This document shows positions 17,776-26,575 of a stretch of 34,025 nt of DNA, piece by piece (the stretch's first letter is position 1; each line of letters begins with the position of its first letter). Below the pieces are notes generated by a model. The model had not been told where the DNA came from and ran no database searches. It saw nothing but the letters and a program-made list of their open reading frames with translations. The DNA comes from Sulfurovum sp. (lineage in GTDB: Bacteria > Campylobacterota > Campylobacteria > Campylobacterales > Sulfurovaceae), in contig JAUZSE010000005.1 in NCBI GenBank assembly GCA_030949725.1, forward strand, positions 1-34,025, written 5' to 3'. Made by a program: the position numbers and the translations under genes.

Positions 17776-19341
17776 TCAAAGAGTTAGGAGATGGTACTTA
17801 CCCCCCTCCACCATCTCCCACTCAAACTTCTCAATAGCTCTTTTGTCACTATCAAACTCCACGCCAATAATATAAATATCTTTATAGCTACGCATATATT
17901 TATGATGATACTTTTTGTCTTTTATCTGTTGCAAAGCTGATGTACCATCTACTTTAAACTCAAAAATATATACTTTATCATCAATAAATACAGATAAATC
18001 AATCCTCCCAACTGATGTAGCATCTTCTGCTATTATCTTGTCAAATCCTGCTCCTGCGAAATAGGCATAGATGACTGACGCATAAAAACCTTCATAATTT
18101 TGTATCTGATTTTTGGTAAAATTATTATAGGCGATTGAAGAAAAAAGAGATTTTAGAGTGAGTTCGAGATTTGACATATCTGCGATTTCTAGTGTATCTA
18201 TCAATCCATTTTGTATCTCACTCTTTTTGATATGATTATTATCTATAAAATATCCAACGAGATAGTCATTGAAGCTCATTTTGGTCTCAAAATTTGGATA
18301 GGTTAAGATATATTTTATTTTATTTCTTTTTTGTACTACCTCTTTGATGGTCAAATACCCTGCTTGAAACATTACTGTCTCTAAACTAAGATTTTCTATA
18401 TCAAAACTATCTATGAGTTCTTTCCCTATTAATAGATTTTCAAACTCTGCTAGATTATAGTTATTTTGTTTAAAGAGTTTAATCAAAAAGCTTGGTGTAC
18501 CTGTGTTGAACCAATAGTTATCAAATAAAAAATCATTTTTAATAAAAAGTAAAATATCAAAAGGGTTATAGACTGTATCATTTAAAAAGTTATAGCCGTT
18601 GTACCACTTTTTTAGCCTCTCTAAATCCACACCTTTGAGATAAGGCAAAAATGTGGTCTCTATATCATTTTGAGTATATCCACAAAGTGTTCCAAATCTA
18701 GGAGTGAGGCTAATATCTTCAAGATTATTAAGTCCCGAAAATATACTAGCTTTGCTAAATTTACTAACCCCTGTCAAAAATGCAAATTTGATATATTGGT
18801 CATTCTCTTTTATCTGTGTATATATACTCTTTATCAGCTCTCTACACGCAATAGCCACTTCCATTTGGTCAAGATTATCAAGAATAGGTTTATCATATTC
18901 ATCTATCAAAATTACTACTGGCTTTTTGTATTTTTCATAACTAGCGATGATAAGTTCTCTAAAATAGCTTGATGGATTTCTATCCATCTCACACTCTATA
19001 CCTAATCTTTTTTGATTTTCTTTAAAAATATCATAGGCTGTCTGTTTAAGCCCTTTTATACTTCTTAAATCTCCACCCCAAGATATTTTAATAACAGGAT
19101 ATTTATCTTCCCAATCCCACTTATTATAGATATAAAGCCCCTCAAAAAGTTTTTTGTTTCCCTCAAATATCTCTTTGAGAGTGCTAATAAGTAGAGACTT
19201 TCCAAAGCGTCTAGGGCGAGAGAGAAAGGCATATTTATGGTTATCTATCAATTCAAAAGCCATATTTGTCTTATCAATATAGAGATAATTTTGTTCAATT
19301 ATATTGGAGAATGTACTTATGCCTATGGGTAATTTTTTCAT
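17776..19341 (-). CDS. AAA-ATPase-like protein with C-terminal PD-(D/E)XK nuclease-like domain
   Basis: The 521-residue protein belongs to the AAA-ATPase-like/DUF1703 type. The N-terminus LPIGISTFSNIIEQNYLYIDKT is characteristic. The P-loop is RPRRFGKSLLIST (about 42-54) and the Walker B segment is VVILIDEYDKPIL. The C-terminal domain carries GRIDLSVF and VYIFEFKVDG, a D...E-x-K pattern of the PD-(D/E)XK nuclease fold. These genes are common in many scattered copies in bacteria and archaea. Their role is unproven, though a mobile or defence-related one is often suspected. It is intact here, flanked by gene remnants on both sides. Confidence 0.85.
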   Translation of the reverse strand: MKKLPIGISTFSNIIEQNYLYIDKTNMAFELIDNHKYAFLSRPRRFGKSLLISTLKEIFEGNKKLFEGLYIYNKWDWEDKYPVIKISWGGDLRSIKGLKQTAYDIFKENQKRLGIECEMDRNPSSYFRELIIASYEKYKKPVVILIDEYDKPILDNLDQMEVAIACRELIKSIYTQIKENDQYIKFAFLTGVSKFSKASIFSGLNNLEDISLTPRFGTLCGYTQNDIETTFLPYLKGVDLERLKKWYNGYNFLNDTVYNPFDILLFIKNDFLFDNYWFNTGTPSFLIKLFKQNNYNLAEFENLLIGKELIDSFDIENLSLETVMFQAGYLTIKEVVQKRNKIKYILTYPNFETKMSFNDYLVGYFIDNNHIKKSEIQNGLIDTLEIADMSNLELTLKSLFSSIAYNNFTKNQIQNYEGFYASVIYAYFAGAGFDKIIAEDATSVGRIDLSVFIDDKVYIFEFKVDGTSALQQIKDKKYHHKYMRSYKDIYIIGVEFDSDKRAIEKFEWEMVEGGKYHLLTL

Positions 19342-19582
19342 TTTATACTCTTAGATGTTTTTATTATTATATCATAATCAAAAATCATAAACCAACTGTT
19401 TCAATGCTTTTGATAGTCTAAAATGGTATAATATAACAGACTTAAATAAACTGATAAGTGCCTTACCATAATTAATATCATATTTTGAAAGAAGTCATAA
19501 GGTGTAGAAATGCCAAACTTTGTATCACTTGGTTTTGGATAGAAGAATAAAAACACTCAGAAAGTGAAATAGAGTTGGCAAA
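19342..19582. other. intergenic region with an orphan promoter-like site
   Basis: TGGTATAAT at 19424-19432 is an extended -10 element facing right. Downstream there is only a ten-codon frame and then the Fic remnant, so this may be the old promoter of the lost fic gene. I see no other gene here. Confidence 0.35.
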
Positions 19583-19750
19583 ATAGAAGAACGCCTTAGT
19601 GAAATCTATGCGTTTTCAGGAAAGATAAGAGAGGTAAATATTTCAAAGGGTAATTTTCGATTTGCTCCTACGACTTACTTGCACGATGCTATTAAAAACA
19701 TAGAGAAAATGCCTCAATCTTCCTTTATATTTTTAAAATTTAACCATTAA
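19583..19750 (+). pseudogene. remnant of a Fic-domain protein
   Basis: A 55-codon fragment reads IEERLSEIYAFSGKIREVNI then SKGNFRFAPTTYLHDAIKNI. It matches the N-terminal helices of Fic-family AMP-transferases, where IYxFAGKIRxVNISKGNFRFAP is typical. The catalytic HPFxxGN loop that should follow is missing and the frame ends after MPQSS and a few further residues. It has no start codon in frame. I infer a truncated toxin or adenylyltransferase gene. Confidence 0.7.
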
Positions 19751-19782
19751 AACTTTATCTCTATACTTCTTTACTTGTAAAA

Positions 19783-19821
19783 TGTTATAATTACAATTAT
19801 ATTTTGTATCATATTGATACA
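19783..19821 (+). promoter_or_regulatory. promoter and palindromic operator of the lipid locus
   Basis: TGTTATAAT (19783-19791) is an extended -10 element with an expected start near 19798. TATAATT-AC-AATTATA makes an inverted repeat over it. Just downstream, TGTATCA-TAT-TGATACA (19805-19821) is a perfect 7-3-7 palindrome, covering about +8 to +24. That position and symmetry fit a repressor operator for a dimeric helix-turn-helix regulator, for example of the TetR type. No regulator gene is adjacent. Confidence 0.5.
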
Positions 19822-19897
19822 CATAAAGAAAGAACATTAATAAAAGTATAAAAAACTTAATTTAGTTAAATTTTCGGCACAAGGAATCCTACTTAAT

Positions 19898-21029
19898 ATG
19901 CTTTCGACAATAAAAAAAAGTATTACAATCTAAAAATAACAATAAGCCAATATCAAGTGACAAAAGTAGCAACATAGCAAAAAAGAAAGATTCTTTTAGT
20001 GGGAATTCTTATATTTTAGGCTTAGGTAGATGGGCACCTCCTGCTTCACTTAGTATTATGGGGATAGAAAAACAAATTGAAAAACAAATTGGCACAAAGT
20101 TAAATTTAAAAAAACTAGTTGGCATAGAAAATATTCGTTTTGTTGACAAAGATACTAGCTTAGTTGATATGGGTATGAAAGCTATTGCCAAAGCACTAAA
20201 GGATACAAAAAAGAACATTCCTACTTTTAAAAAGTCTGATATAGATCTCGTTATATATTGTGGAGTTTCTCGTGAAAATCTGGAGCCTGCAACGGCTGTT
20301 TTTTTTCATAAAGAGATGGACTTAGAGGGTGCTACGGCATTCGATATTACCAACGCCTGCTTAGGTATGATAGATGCTATGTTTGTTGCCGATTCTCTGA
20401 TAGCAACGGGGAGGTACAAAAATGCACTGCTTGTCTCCTCTGAGATAGGGTCACATATGGGTAATATGGCATTAGAAAGCATCTTAGAAGGAGAGGATGT
20501 TAGACAACATTTTCCAGCACTTACACTAGGTGATGGGTCTGTTGCTATGATTATCTCTTCATTTCAGCCAAGCACAAATGGACTTTTATCTTTCAAATAT
20601 GGCATAAGAGAAACTTTTGGTCAGTACGCCAATCTTTGTGTCATAAAAGATATTCATACACCAATGAGCATAAATGCAAAAGAACTTTTTGACATAGCAT
20701 TGCAAAAATATCCACCAATGCTAATAGAAGTAGCCAAAGAATGCAATTGGGTTATCAAAGAGATAGATATGTATATACCACATCAAGCAAGTAAAAGAGC
20801 CATAGAAGAAGGTGCTAAAAAGTTTGGTATCAAAATGAAAAATATACATTTCACAATTGTAAATTATGGTAATATGGCTTCTGTATCACTTCCGTTTACA
20901 CTTTCACAAGCTATAGATGAAAAAATTGAGAAAAATAAAAAACTCAATGGCGAGAAAATAATACTTGCAGGTTTTGGCTCTGGTCTTGGAGTGGGTATTA
21001 TTGCATTAGAGCATATACCCAATGAGTAA
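19898..21029 (+). CDS. OleA/FabH-like thiolase-superfamily condensing enzyme (frameshift near its start)
   Basis: The enzyme has the Cys-His-Asn triad of ketoacyl synthase III-like proteins: Cys in FDITNACLGMID (codon 20358), His in YIPHQAS (codon 20781) and Asn in NYGNMASVSLP. The segment EPATAVFFHKEMDLEGATAFD is more OleA-like than FabH-like, which would mean condensation of acyl-thioesters. The first in-frame ATG is 20058, but the conserved first strand (SYILGLGRWAPPA) is encoded upstream of it. Reading seven instead of eight A at 19912-19919 joins that stretch to ATG 19898 and gives 376 residues. The product overlaps the next gene by eight bases. Confidence 0.78.
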
Positions 21030-21468
21030 AAATCTAAAAATCTCTTTTTATCTTTATAATATTGTACTATTTTTCTTTTTTGTATTCTCTTTTGTCTATA
21101 TGAGCAGGAGTGAATTTATGCCCTATCATTCTATAGCCGTGCATACGACTTGGAGTGAAGTACCATCAAATTTCAAAATTCTCATCTTAGTAGGTATCCA
21201 CATTGTTGGTTCACTGCTATTTATCGTTTCTAGTGCTATTGCTATTATCTTACATATTCCTTTTAAGCAAGGAGTCATTTGGGCAAAATATACAGTAGGA
21301 GTATTGAGTCTGCTTGTAGCTTTTAGTCTATTGTATACCGTACTCTATATGAGAAGTCATACAGATGCTTCTCCACCCTATTATCCTCTAGTAGCCATAA
21401 TTTGTATAATTTTGCTTTCTCTATTTTACTCTTTTAGGAAGAGTAAAATAATAGCAAATGAAATTTAA
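21022..21468 (+). CDS. four-helix membrane protein of unknown function
   Basis: A 148-residue protein with four predicted membrane helices (about 7-27, 50-75, 87-110 and 120-140) and short basic loops. I do not recognise the family. Its eight-base overlap with the condensing enzyme and the 13-base gap to the desaturase place it firmly in the lipid operon. A role in handling membrane-embedded lipid substrates is inference from context only. Confidence 0.75.
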   Translation: MSKNLKISFYLYNIVLFFFFVFSFVYMSRSEFMPYHSIAVHTTWSEVPSNFKILILVGIHIVGSLLFIVSSAIAIILHIPFKQGVIWAKYTVGVLSLLVAFSLLYTVLYMRSHTDASPPYYPLVAIICIILLSLFYSFRKSKIIANEI

Positions 21469-21481
21469 ATAGGAGTTTTTT

Positions 21482-22468
21482 ATGTCCATAGCAAAATACC
21501 CTGATGTTTTTGATGCATTAAAGGCTGAAGTAAAAGAGGCTGGTTTACTTCAGAGAGTTCCTATTCGTGGGAGTGTGGAGATGGCAGGAGTCATCCTGTC
21601 GATGATAATCGTGGATGTCCTAGCGTTTAACTGGAGTCATTTTACTTCAAATACTTGGACTCCCTATGCACTGGGTTTTTTTATGGCTATTATCTTTACT
21701 CGTGCTGTTTTTATCTCACATGATATTTTACATCTGCAATACTTCAAGAAAAAATCACTTTCGTTTTATCTAAGTTATCCATTTTCTGTGCTTATACTCT
21801 CTTACTCATCTTCTTGGTGGGATATCAAACATAACATAAACCATCATACTTGGTGCAACATCCCTCAAAAAGATGAAGATATCTTAGAGATGGATGGTGC
21901 CTTTACCATACATCAAAAGGGTAACAGAGCATGGCTTAGAGCTATCAAATACTTTGTCTTTTGGGGTGCAATGTTTTTTATGCATATTGCTTTTATATGG
22001 CGTTCTTATGGTTTTGTTATCAGCCATAAAAAATGGGGCGAGTTCGGTTTGATGCTTCTTCATTGGCCATTGATTTGGGGGCCGATATTCTATTTTTTAC
22101 CGCCAACAGATGCTTTGACAGTATATTTAACACTCAATTTTACTCTTTCACTTTGGCTTGGACTTGGATTTGTTCCAAATCATTTTGGATGTGAAGTCTT
22201 TGAGGAAGAAGAGAGCAAGTCTCTTAGTTGGATGGAGTTACAGATGAGAACATCCCGTTCACTGAGTGGTGGAGCATTTAGCCATTGGTTTTTTGGTGGA
22301 CTAAATACCCAAATAGAACACCACCTTTTTCCCAAAGCACCTCGCTTTCATCTCTTGAAAGTAAAAAAAATAACGAAAAGATTTGCACAAAAGCACAATA
22401 TCTATTATTTTGAAGCCACACCTATAGAGGCTTATATTCAAATCAATGATGTTTTAAAAAAATATTGA
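21482..22468 (+). CDS. membrane fatty acid desaturase
   Basis: The 328-residue protein is a membrane di-iron desaturase/hydroxylase of the fatty acid desaturase superfamily. The three histidine boxes are present and well spaced: SHDILHLQ, NINHHTWCN and TQIEHHLFP. Four or more hydrophobic stretches lie between them. AGGAGTTTTTT before the ATG (from 21471) is a clear ribosome binding site. It presumably introduces a double bond or hydroxyl into an acyl chain made or used by the neighbouring condensing enzyme. Substrate and position cannot be read from the sequence. Confidence 0.9.
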   Translation: MSIAKYPDVFDALKAEVKEAGLLQRVPIRGSVEMAGVILSMIIVDVLAFNWSHFTSNTWTPYALGFFMAIIFTRAVFISHDILHLQYFKKKSLSFYLSYPFSVLILSYSSSWWDIKHNINHHTWCNIPQKDEDILEMDGAFTIHQKGNRAWLRAIKYFVFWGAMFFMHIAFIWRSYGFVISHKKWGEFGLMLLHWPLIWGPIFYFLPPTDALTVYLTLNFTLSLWLGLGFVPNHFGCEVFEEEESKSLSWMELQMRTSRSLSGGAFSHWFFGGLNTQIEHHLFPKAPRFHLLKVKKITKRFAQKHNIYYFEATPIEAYIQINDVLKKY

Positions 22469-23535
22469 TAGAGATCAAATCCAAAAGACATTTTAAATTG
22501 AAATTTTTTGAAGATTGGGGTGTGGCTAAATTGATGTATTTTTTTAAGCTACATCAGAAAAGTACCTATCATTATGATAGTGTTCATGCCTTATTTGATG
22601 CCAAAAAGATATATCTTTTTTCTGCATTGGCATTTTTGGTGGGTGTGTTAATGACTTTGCCTATTATTTATGTTGAGCTTCAATATCATATATTTGATGC
22701 TAAAGAAGTTACTTTGAGTTTGGTGTTTGCTTATGTATCGCTCTTTATACTCTTCGTCTTTTTGGAGTTTTATTTATTGTTTTTGTTGGGATTTTATCTT
22801 TTGTCCTATTATGTCTATCATATCATTGATATTTATAAACAGCATAACATTGGCACGATTAAAGAGAAAGAATTTTTGGCAATGCTTGTGAGAACAGTCA
22901 TGGAATTGTCTGAACCTGAGATAGTAAAATATAATATCAATCACAAAGAGAGAAAAGAAAAAGCACTTGTGCTATGGGCTTTTGTCTATAAAGTCAAAGT
23001 AATTATGACTAACTTTATCCTCAAGTTTATAGCCAAAAAAGTATTTACGCGTTCTTCATTTAGGCTATACACTCCCTATATCGCATCTCTAGGTACAGGG
23101 CTTTGGGATGGGATAGTGTATTATAAAACTATTCGACATAGCCAATACAAAATCATGGTTAGGTTGGTTGTTTTGTATTTGTGGGAACATAAACAAAGTC
23201 TATTGATTGGGGAGCATTACACCAAATTGATTTTGGCTAGGTATCTTGATTATGGGGAATATAACAATAATTTTGATTATTTACTAGAGAAAATTCATAG
23301 AGAAACGGCATTTAATTATGTAATCAATGATTATATAGATGAAACACATCTTCAATCTAACGATAAATATTTTATATTGCTACTCTACGCCCTCAAAGAA
23401 AAAAGACAAGTAAAAAAAGAAAGTCTTATCATTCATCAAATAGACGATAAAGAGTTGTTCAAGAAGTTATTAAATGCTTTAAAACAAGGAGATACACCTT
23501 ATGTATATCAGTATATAGATGAAAAAGTGATATGA
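22465..23535 (+). CDS. membrane protein of unknown function, LBF_2804-like
   Basis: A 356-residue protein starting at TTG that overlaps the desaturase stop (TTGA). Two or three strong membrane helices lie at about 50-75 and 85-120, and a further hydrophobic segment at about 180-195. A conserved-looking segment RSSFRLYTPYIASLGTGLWD follows. The C-terminal third is soluble and charged. From memory it resembles a family named after Leptospira LBF_2804, but this could not be verified. It closes the lipid operon, and no function is assigned. Confidence 0.75.
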   Translation: MIEIKSKRHFKLKFFEDWGVAKLMYFFKLHQKSTYHYDSVHALFDAKKIYLFSALAFLVGVLMTLPIIYVELQYHIFDAKEVTLSLVFAYVSLFILFVFLEFYLLFLLGFYLLSYYVYHIIDIYKQHNIGTIKEKEFLAMLVRTVMELSEPEIVKYNINHKERKEKALVLWAFVYKVKVIMTNFILKFIAKKVFTRSSFRLYTPYIASLGTGLWDGIVYYKTIRHSQYKIMVRLVVLYLWEHKQSLLIGEHYTKLILARYLDYGEYNNNFDYLLEKIHRETAFNYVINDYIDETHLQSNDKYFILLLYALKEKRQVKKESLIIHQIDDKELFKKLLNALKQGDTPYVYQYIDEKVI

Positions 23536-23641
23536 TTTAGCAACCCGCTTTTTAAATAACAGATTTAAATAAGGCAACAATAATAATCTTATTTTTTAAG
23601 CAAGTACTTTTTGTCAAGATTACTGTGGATTGATGTATCTT

Positions 23642-23650
23642 TGCTATAAT
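23642..23650 (+). promoter_or_regulatory. extended -10 promoter of the mod operon
   Basis: TGCTATAAT is a perfect extended -10 element 30 bases before the modA ATG. The 144-base gap upstream shows no clear ModE-type palindrome. The ribosome binding site of modA is weak (AAAGAT, about nine bases upstream). Confidence 0.65.
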
Positions 23651-23679
23651 AAAGAAAAAATATAAAGATATTTACACCA

Positions 23680-24429
23680 ATGATTTATAAATATATACTA
23701 GGGATTTTATTACTTATTGGTACTGCTTCTGCAGGAACCATTCATGTTGCCATTGCAGCCAATATAAATGATGCCATGAAAAGTTTGAAACAAGTATTTC
23801 ATGCTCACTATCCCAATACAAAAGTAATACTTTCACTTGGCAGCAGCGGTAAAATGGCTGCACAAATTAATCATGGAGCTCCTTATCAGATCTTTATGTC
23901 TGCTGATATGGCATACCCTCAAACTTTATATGATGGAGGTATCGCTGTGACAAAGCCTCTTGTCTATGCAGAAGGTTCTTTGGTACTGTTTAGTCGTAAT
24001 AAGCAAGACTATACTAAAGGAATACAGATTATTGAAAATTCTGATATACAGAGCATTGTTATAGCCAATCCAAAAACTGCTCCCTATGGAAAAGCAAGTG
24101 TTCAGGCTCTAAAAAATGCCAAACTATATAGTAAAATTGTTTCCAAATTAGTGTATGGTGAGTCTATAGGACAGACGATTTCATATACTGTGCATGTTGC
24201 AGATATTGGCTTTGTTGCAAAATCTTCACTTTTCAGTCCTAATATGAAACAATTCAAAGAAGGAAAACATTGGATGGAGTTAAGCTCTAATCTCTATACT
24301 CCCATAGATCAAGGCATTGTAATACTTAAAAATGGACAAGGCAACAAAGAAGTAGAATCTTTTTATCATTTTATATTCAGTACAGAAGCAAAAAAAATAT
24401 TAGAGAGTTTTGGATATAAAATCCCATGA
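23680..24429 (+). CDS. modA: molybdate ABC transporter substrate-binding protein
   Basis: ModA is the periplasmic oxyanion-binding protein that delivers molybdate or tungstate to the ModBC importer. The 249-residue protein has a signal peptide (cleavage after GTASAG-type residues near 19). VAIAANINDAMKSL and LGSSGKMAAQINHGAP supply the Ser-rich anion site. ADMAYPQTLYDGG and IANPKTAPYGKA are family motifs. It lacks a lipobox. The stop overlaps the start of the TOBE gene by four bases (ATGA). Confidence 0.93.
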   Translation: MIYKYILGILLLIGTASAGTIHVAIAANINDAMKSLKQVFHAHYPNTKVILSLGSSGKMAAQINHGAPYQIFMSADMAYPQTLYDGGIAVTKPLVYAEGSLVLFSRNKQDYTKGIQIIENSDIQSIVIANPKTAPYGKASVQALKNAKLYSKIVSKLVYGESIGQTISYTVHVADIGFVAKSSLFSPNMKQFKEGKHWMELSSNLYTPIDQGIVILKNGQGNKEVESFYHFIFSTEAKKILESFGYKIP

Positions 24430-24827
24430 GTTATATTATCGCAACAGTGTCAGAAATAAAAAATGTTGAAAGTTTACATTATGTTACATTCACCTGTCAT
24501 AAGCAAAACCTCTCTATGATAAGTTTGGAATTAGATAAAGATGTGCAAATTGACAAAAAAGTTAAACTCGTTGTAAAGTCATCTCATGTAGCTATAGCCA
24601 AGGAGTTTACCGGTCTTGTGAGTTATGCCAATCAATTAGCAATGACTGTTCACTCTATTAACAAAGGGAAACTACTTTGTAGTGTGACACTTGAGTTTTT
24701 TGATATGTTTATAGAATCTATTATCACACGGGATGCTTCAGAAAAAATGTCTTTAACCAGTGGTGACCATATAACTGTTTTTATAAAAGCCAGTGAAATA
24801 GCTATTTGTGAGATTTTAGATGATTGA
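24426..24827 (+). CDS. TOBE/Mop-domain molybdate-binding protein
   Basis: A 133-residue protein made of what look like two Mop/TOBE repeats (about 1-65 and 70-130), the fold that binds molybdate in ModE, ModC and molbindins. The second half ends with the typical SGDHITVFIKASEIAI pattern. It has no DNA-binding helix-turn-helix, so it is not a full ModE. Its place between modA and modB is the arrangement known from Campylobacter jejuni. It may buffer or sense molybdate in the cytoplasm. Confidence 0.82.
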   Translation: MSYIIATVSEIKNVESLHYVTFTCHKQNLSMISLELDKDVQIDKKVKLVVKSSHVAIAKEFTGLVSYANQLAMTVHSINKGKLLCSVTLEFFDMFIESIITRDASEKMSLTSGDHITVFIKASEIAICEILDD

Positions 24828-25521
24828 AACTTTGCAAAACTTAGATTTTTTACCTTTTATACTTTCTTTCAAGCTTGCATTATTGACTACAGTTATATTG
24901 TTTATTATTAGTCTTCCTTTGGCATGGTATCTCTCTCAAATGCAGTCAAAATATAAACCATTTTTTGAATCTATCACAGCACTGCCTTTAGTGCTTCCTC
25001 CTTCTGTATTGGGTTTTTATATTTTAGTGATGCTTTCTACTAATTCTCCTATAGGAGGATTTTTTGAAGATGTTTTTGACATAAAGCTTATCTTTAATTT
25101 TACGGGTTTGGTTGTGGCTTCATGTATCTACTCCTTGCCTTTTATGGTGCAGCCACTACAAGGAGGGTTTGAGTCACTCCCTAAGAACATACTTGAAGCG
25201 TCTTATATCGCAGGCAAAGGCACAGTTGAGACTATATTCAGAGTTGCGTTGCCTAATATCAAGCCCGCGTTGCTTACGGCACTCATTATTACTTTTGCCC
25301 ATACTGTAGGAGAATTTGGTGTCATTTTAATGGTGGGAGGTAGCATTCCAGGAGAAACCAAAGTCGCGTCTGTTGCCATCTATGAAATGGTTGAAATCAT
25401 GGATTACACAGCGGCACATATCTATAGTGGCATTATGGTATTTATGAGTTTTTCAGTTCTTCTTATTGTGTATATATTTAATGCTAAACAAGCTAAAAGA
25501 ATAGGTATCTTTCACTCATGA
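24820..25521 (+). CDS. modB: molybdate ABC transporter permease
   Basis: A 233-residue inner-membrane permease with about six helices. The cytoplasmic coupling loop EASYIAGKGTVETIFRVALP (EAA motif) contacts ModC, and the segment HTVGEFGVILMVGGSIPGET is diagnostic of ModB. The gene overlaps the TOBE gene by eight bases and modC by four, so all four mod genes are one translationally coupled unit. Confidence 0.95.
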   Translation: MIETLQNLDFLPFILSFKLALLTTVILFIISLPLAWYLSQMQSKYKPFFESITALPLVLPPSVLGFYILVMLSTNSPIGGFFEDVFDIKLIFNFTGLVVASCIYSLPFMVQPLQGGFESLPKNILEASYIAGKGTVETIFRVALPNIKPALLTALIITFAHTVGEFGVILMVGGSIPGETKVASVAIYEMVEIMDYTAAHIYSGIMVFMSFSVLLIVYIFNAKQAKRIGIFHS

Positions 25522-26378
25522 TACATATAGATATAAGCAAAAACCTTCATGGGACTCAGGGTGCTATGGTCCTAGAAATGAAAGTAAATATTGAAACAGG
25601 AAGTTTTGTCGCACTAAGCGGATCTAGTGGTAGTGGGAAAACTACCTTTTTGCGTATCCTTGCTGGTCTTGAAAAAGCGGAAGGTAGGATTAAAGTAGAT
25701 GATGAAGTTTGGCTAGATGCCAAGACCATCAAACCTACACAGCAAAGAGAAATTGGTTTTGTCTTTCAAGAGTATGCACTCTTTCCAAATATGACAGTAG
25801 AAGAGCATTTACTGTTTGTGCAAAAAGATAAAAAACTTGCCAAAGAATTATTGGAAATTACCCAACTTACTTCCTTAGCCAAAAGACTCCCCTCTACATT
25901 AAGCGGAGGTCAGCAACAAAGGGTGAATTTATGTAGGGCTATGATGAGACGTCCTAAATTGCTTCTTATGGATGAACCTTTATCTGCACTTGATGTAAAG
26001 ATGAGAATGAAATTACAAAACGAGATACTCTCTTTACATAAGTTGTTCAATACAACTACCATTATGGTAAGTCATGACCCAAGCGAAATATACCATATGG
26101 CAAAGCGTGTTATTGTATTGGATGCAGGTAAAGTGATAGACGATGGTAACCCCAAAGACGTGCTTCTTAAAACCAGTGGAAGTGCCAAGTTTGCTTTTGA
26201 AGGAGAACTTATTGATATTATTCAAGTTGATATTATCTATATCGCCATTATCGCCATTGGACAACAATTAACAGAAATTGTAGTCAGTCATGATGAGATA
26301 CAAAACTTAACCATAGGGCAAAAAGTAAGCATAAGTACCAAAGCCTTTAGTCCTTTACTCAAATCATTTAATAGGTAA
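25518..26378 (+). CDS. modC: molybdate ABC transporter ATP-binding protein
   Basis: The ATPase of the molybdate importer. Walker A is GSSGSGKTT (35-43), the Q-loop VFQEYALFPNMTV follows, the signature is LSGGQQQR (128-135) and Walker B is LLLMDEP (148-154). At 286 residues it is shorter than E. coli ModC (about 352): the C-terminal TOBE part is reduced to about 70 residues. The separate TOBE protein in the operon may compensate. The stop codon lies inside a strong hairpin. Confidence 0.95.
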   Translation: MIHIDISKNLHGTQGAMVLEMKVNIETGSFVALSGSSGSGKTTFLRILAGLEKAEGRIKVDDEVWLDAKTIKPTQQREIGFVFQEYALFPNMTVEEHLLFVQKDKKLAKELLEITQLTSLAKRLPSTLSGGQQQRVNLCRAMMRRPKLLLMDEPLSALDVKMRMKLQNEILSLHKLFNTTTIMVSHDPSEIYHMAKRVIVLDAGKVIDDGNPKDVLLKTSGSAKFAFEGELIDIIQVDIIYIAIIAIGQQLTEIVVSHDEIQNLTIGQKVSISTKAFSPLLKSFNR

Positions 26379-26397
26379 ATTATTTTTTACCTATTAA
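26368..26397 (+). terminator. terminator-like hairpin overlapping the modC stop
   Basis: TTAATAGGTAAA and TTTACCTATTAA form a perfect 12-base-pair stem with a six-base loop. The modC stop (26376-26378) is within the left arm. There is only a weak T-rich tail (GTTTAAATTT), so its efficiency as an intrinsic terminator is uncertain. Confidence 0.6.
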
Positions 26398-26474
26398 GTT
26401 TAAATTTAAGATTCTAACCTCTGTTGTCTCTTCGGTGAAGATGAACAATAAAGAGAAAAATCAATAATATATAT

Positions 26475-26556
26475 TAGTAATAATTATCAATTTAATAAAC
26501 TATTAAGAAAACTTTCGATAAATTACGATTTCGATAATAACTATCAAATATATATA
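26475..26556 (+). promoter_or_regulatory. Fur-box-like tandem sites and promoter before the porin gene
   Basis: Compared with the Fur 7-1-7 consensus TGATAAT-A-ATTATCA, 26475-26489 (TAGTAATAATTATCA) matches 13 of 15 positions. 26532-26546 (CGATAATAACTATCA) also matches 13 of 15. The second site directly abuts a -10-like TATAAA at 26551-26556, where Fur would block RNA polymerase. AAGGAA lies just before the ATG at 26576. Iron control of the porin and following genes is inferred from this. Confidence 0.6.
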
Positions 26557-26575
26557 AAATAAAACAAGGAAAATT

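Noticed and set aside
17776..19341. Transposase or insertion sequence
   Set aside because: The P-loop and PD-(D/E)XK motifs fit the AAA-ATPase-like/DUF1703 type. No terminal inverted repeats or target duplications were seen.
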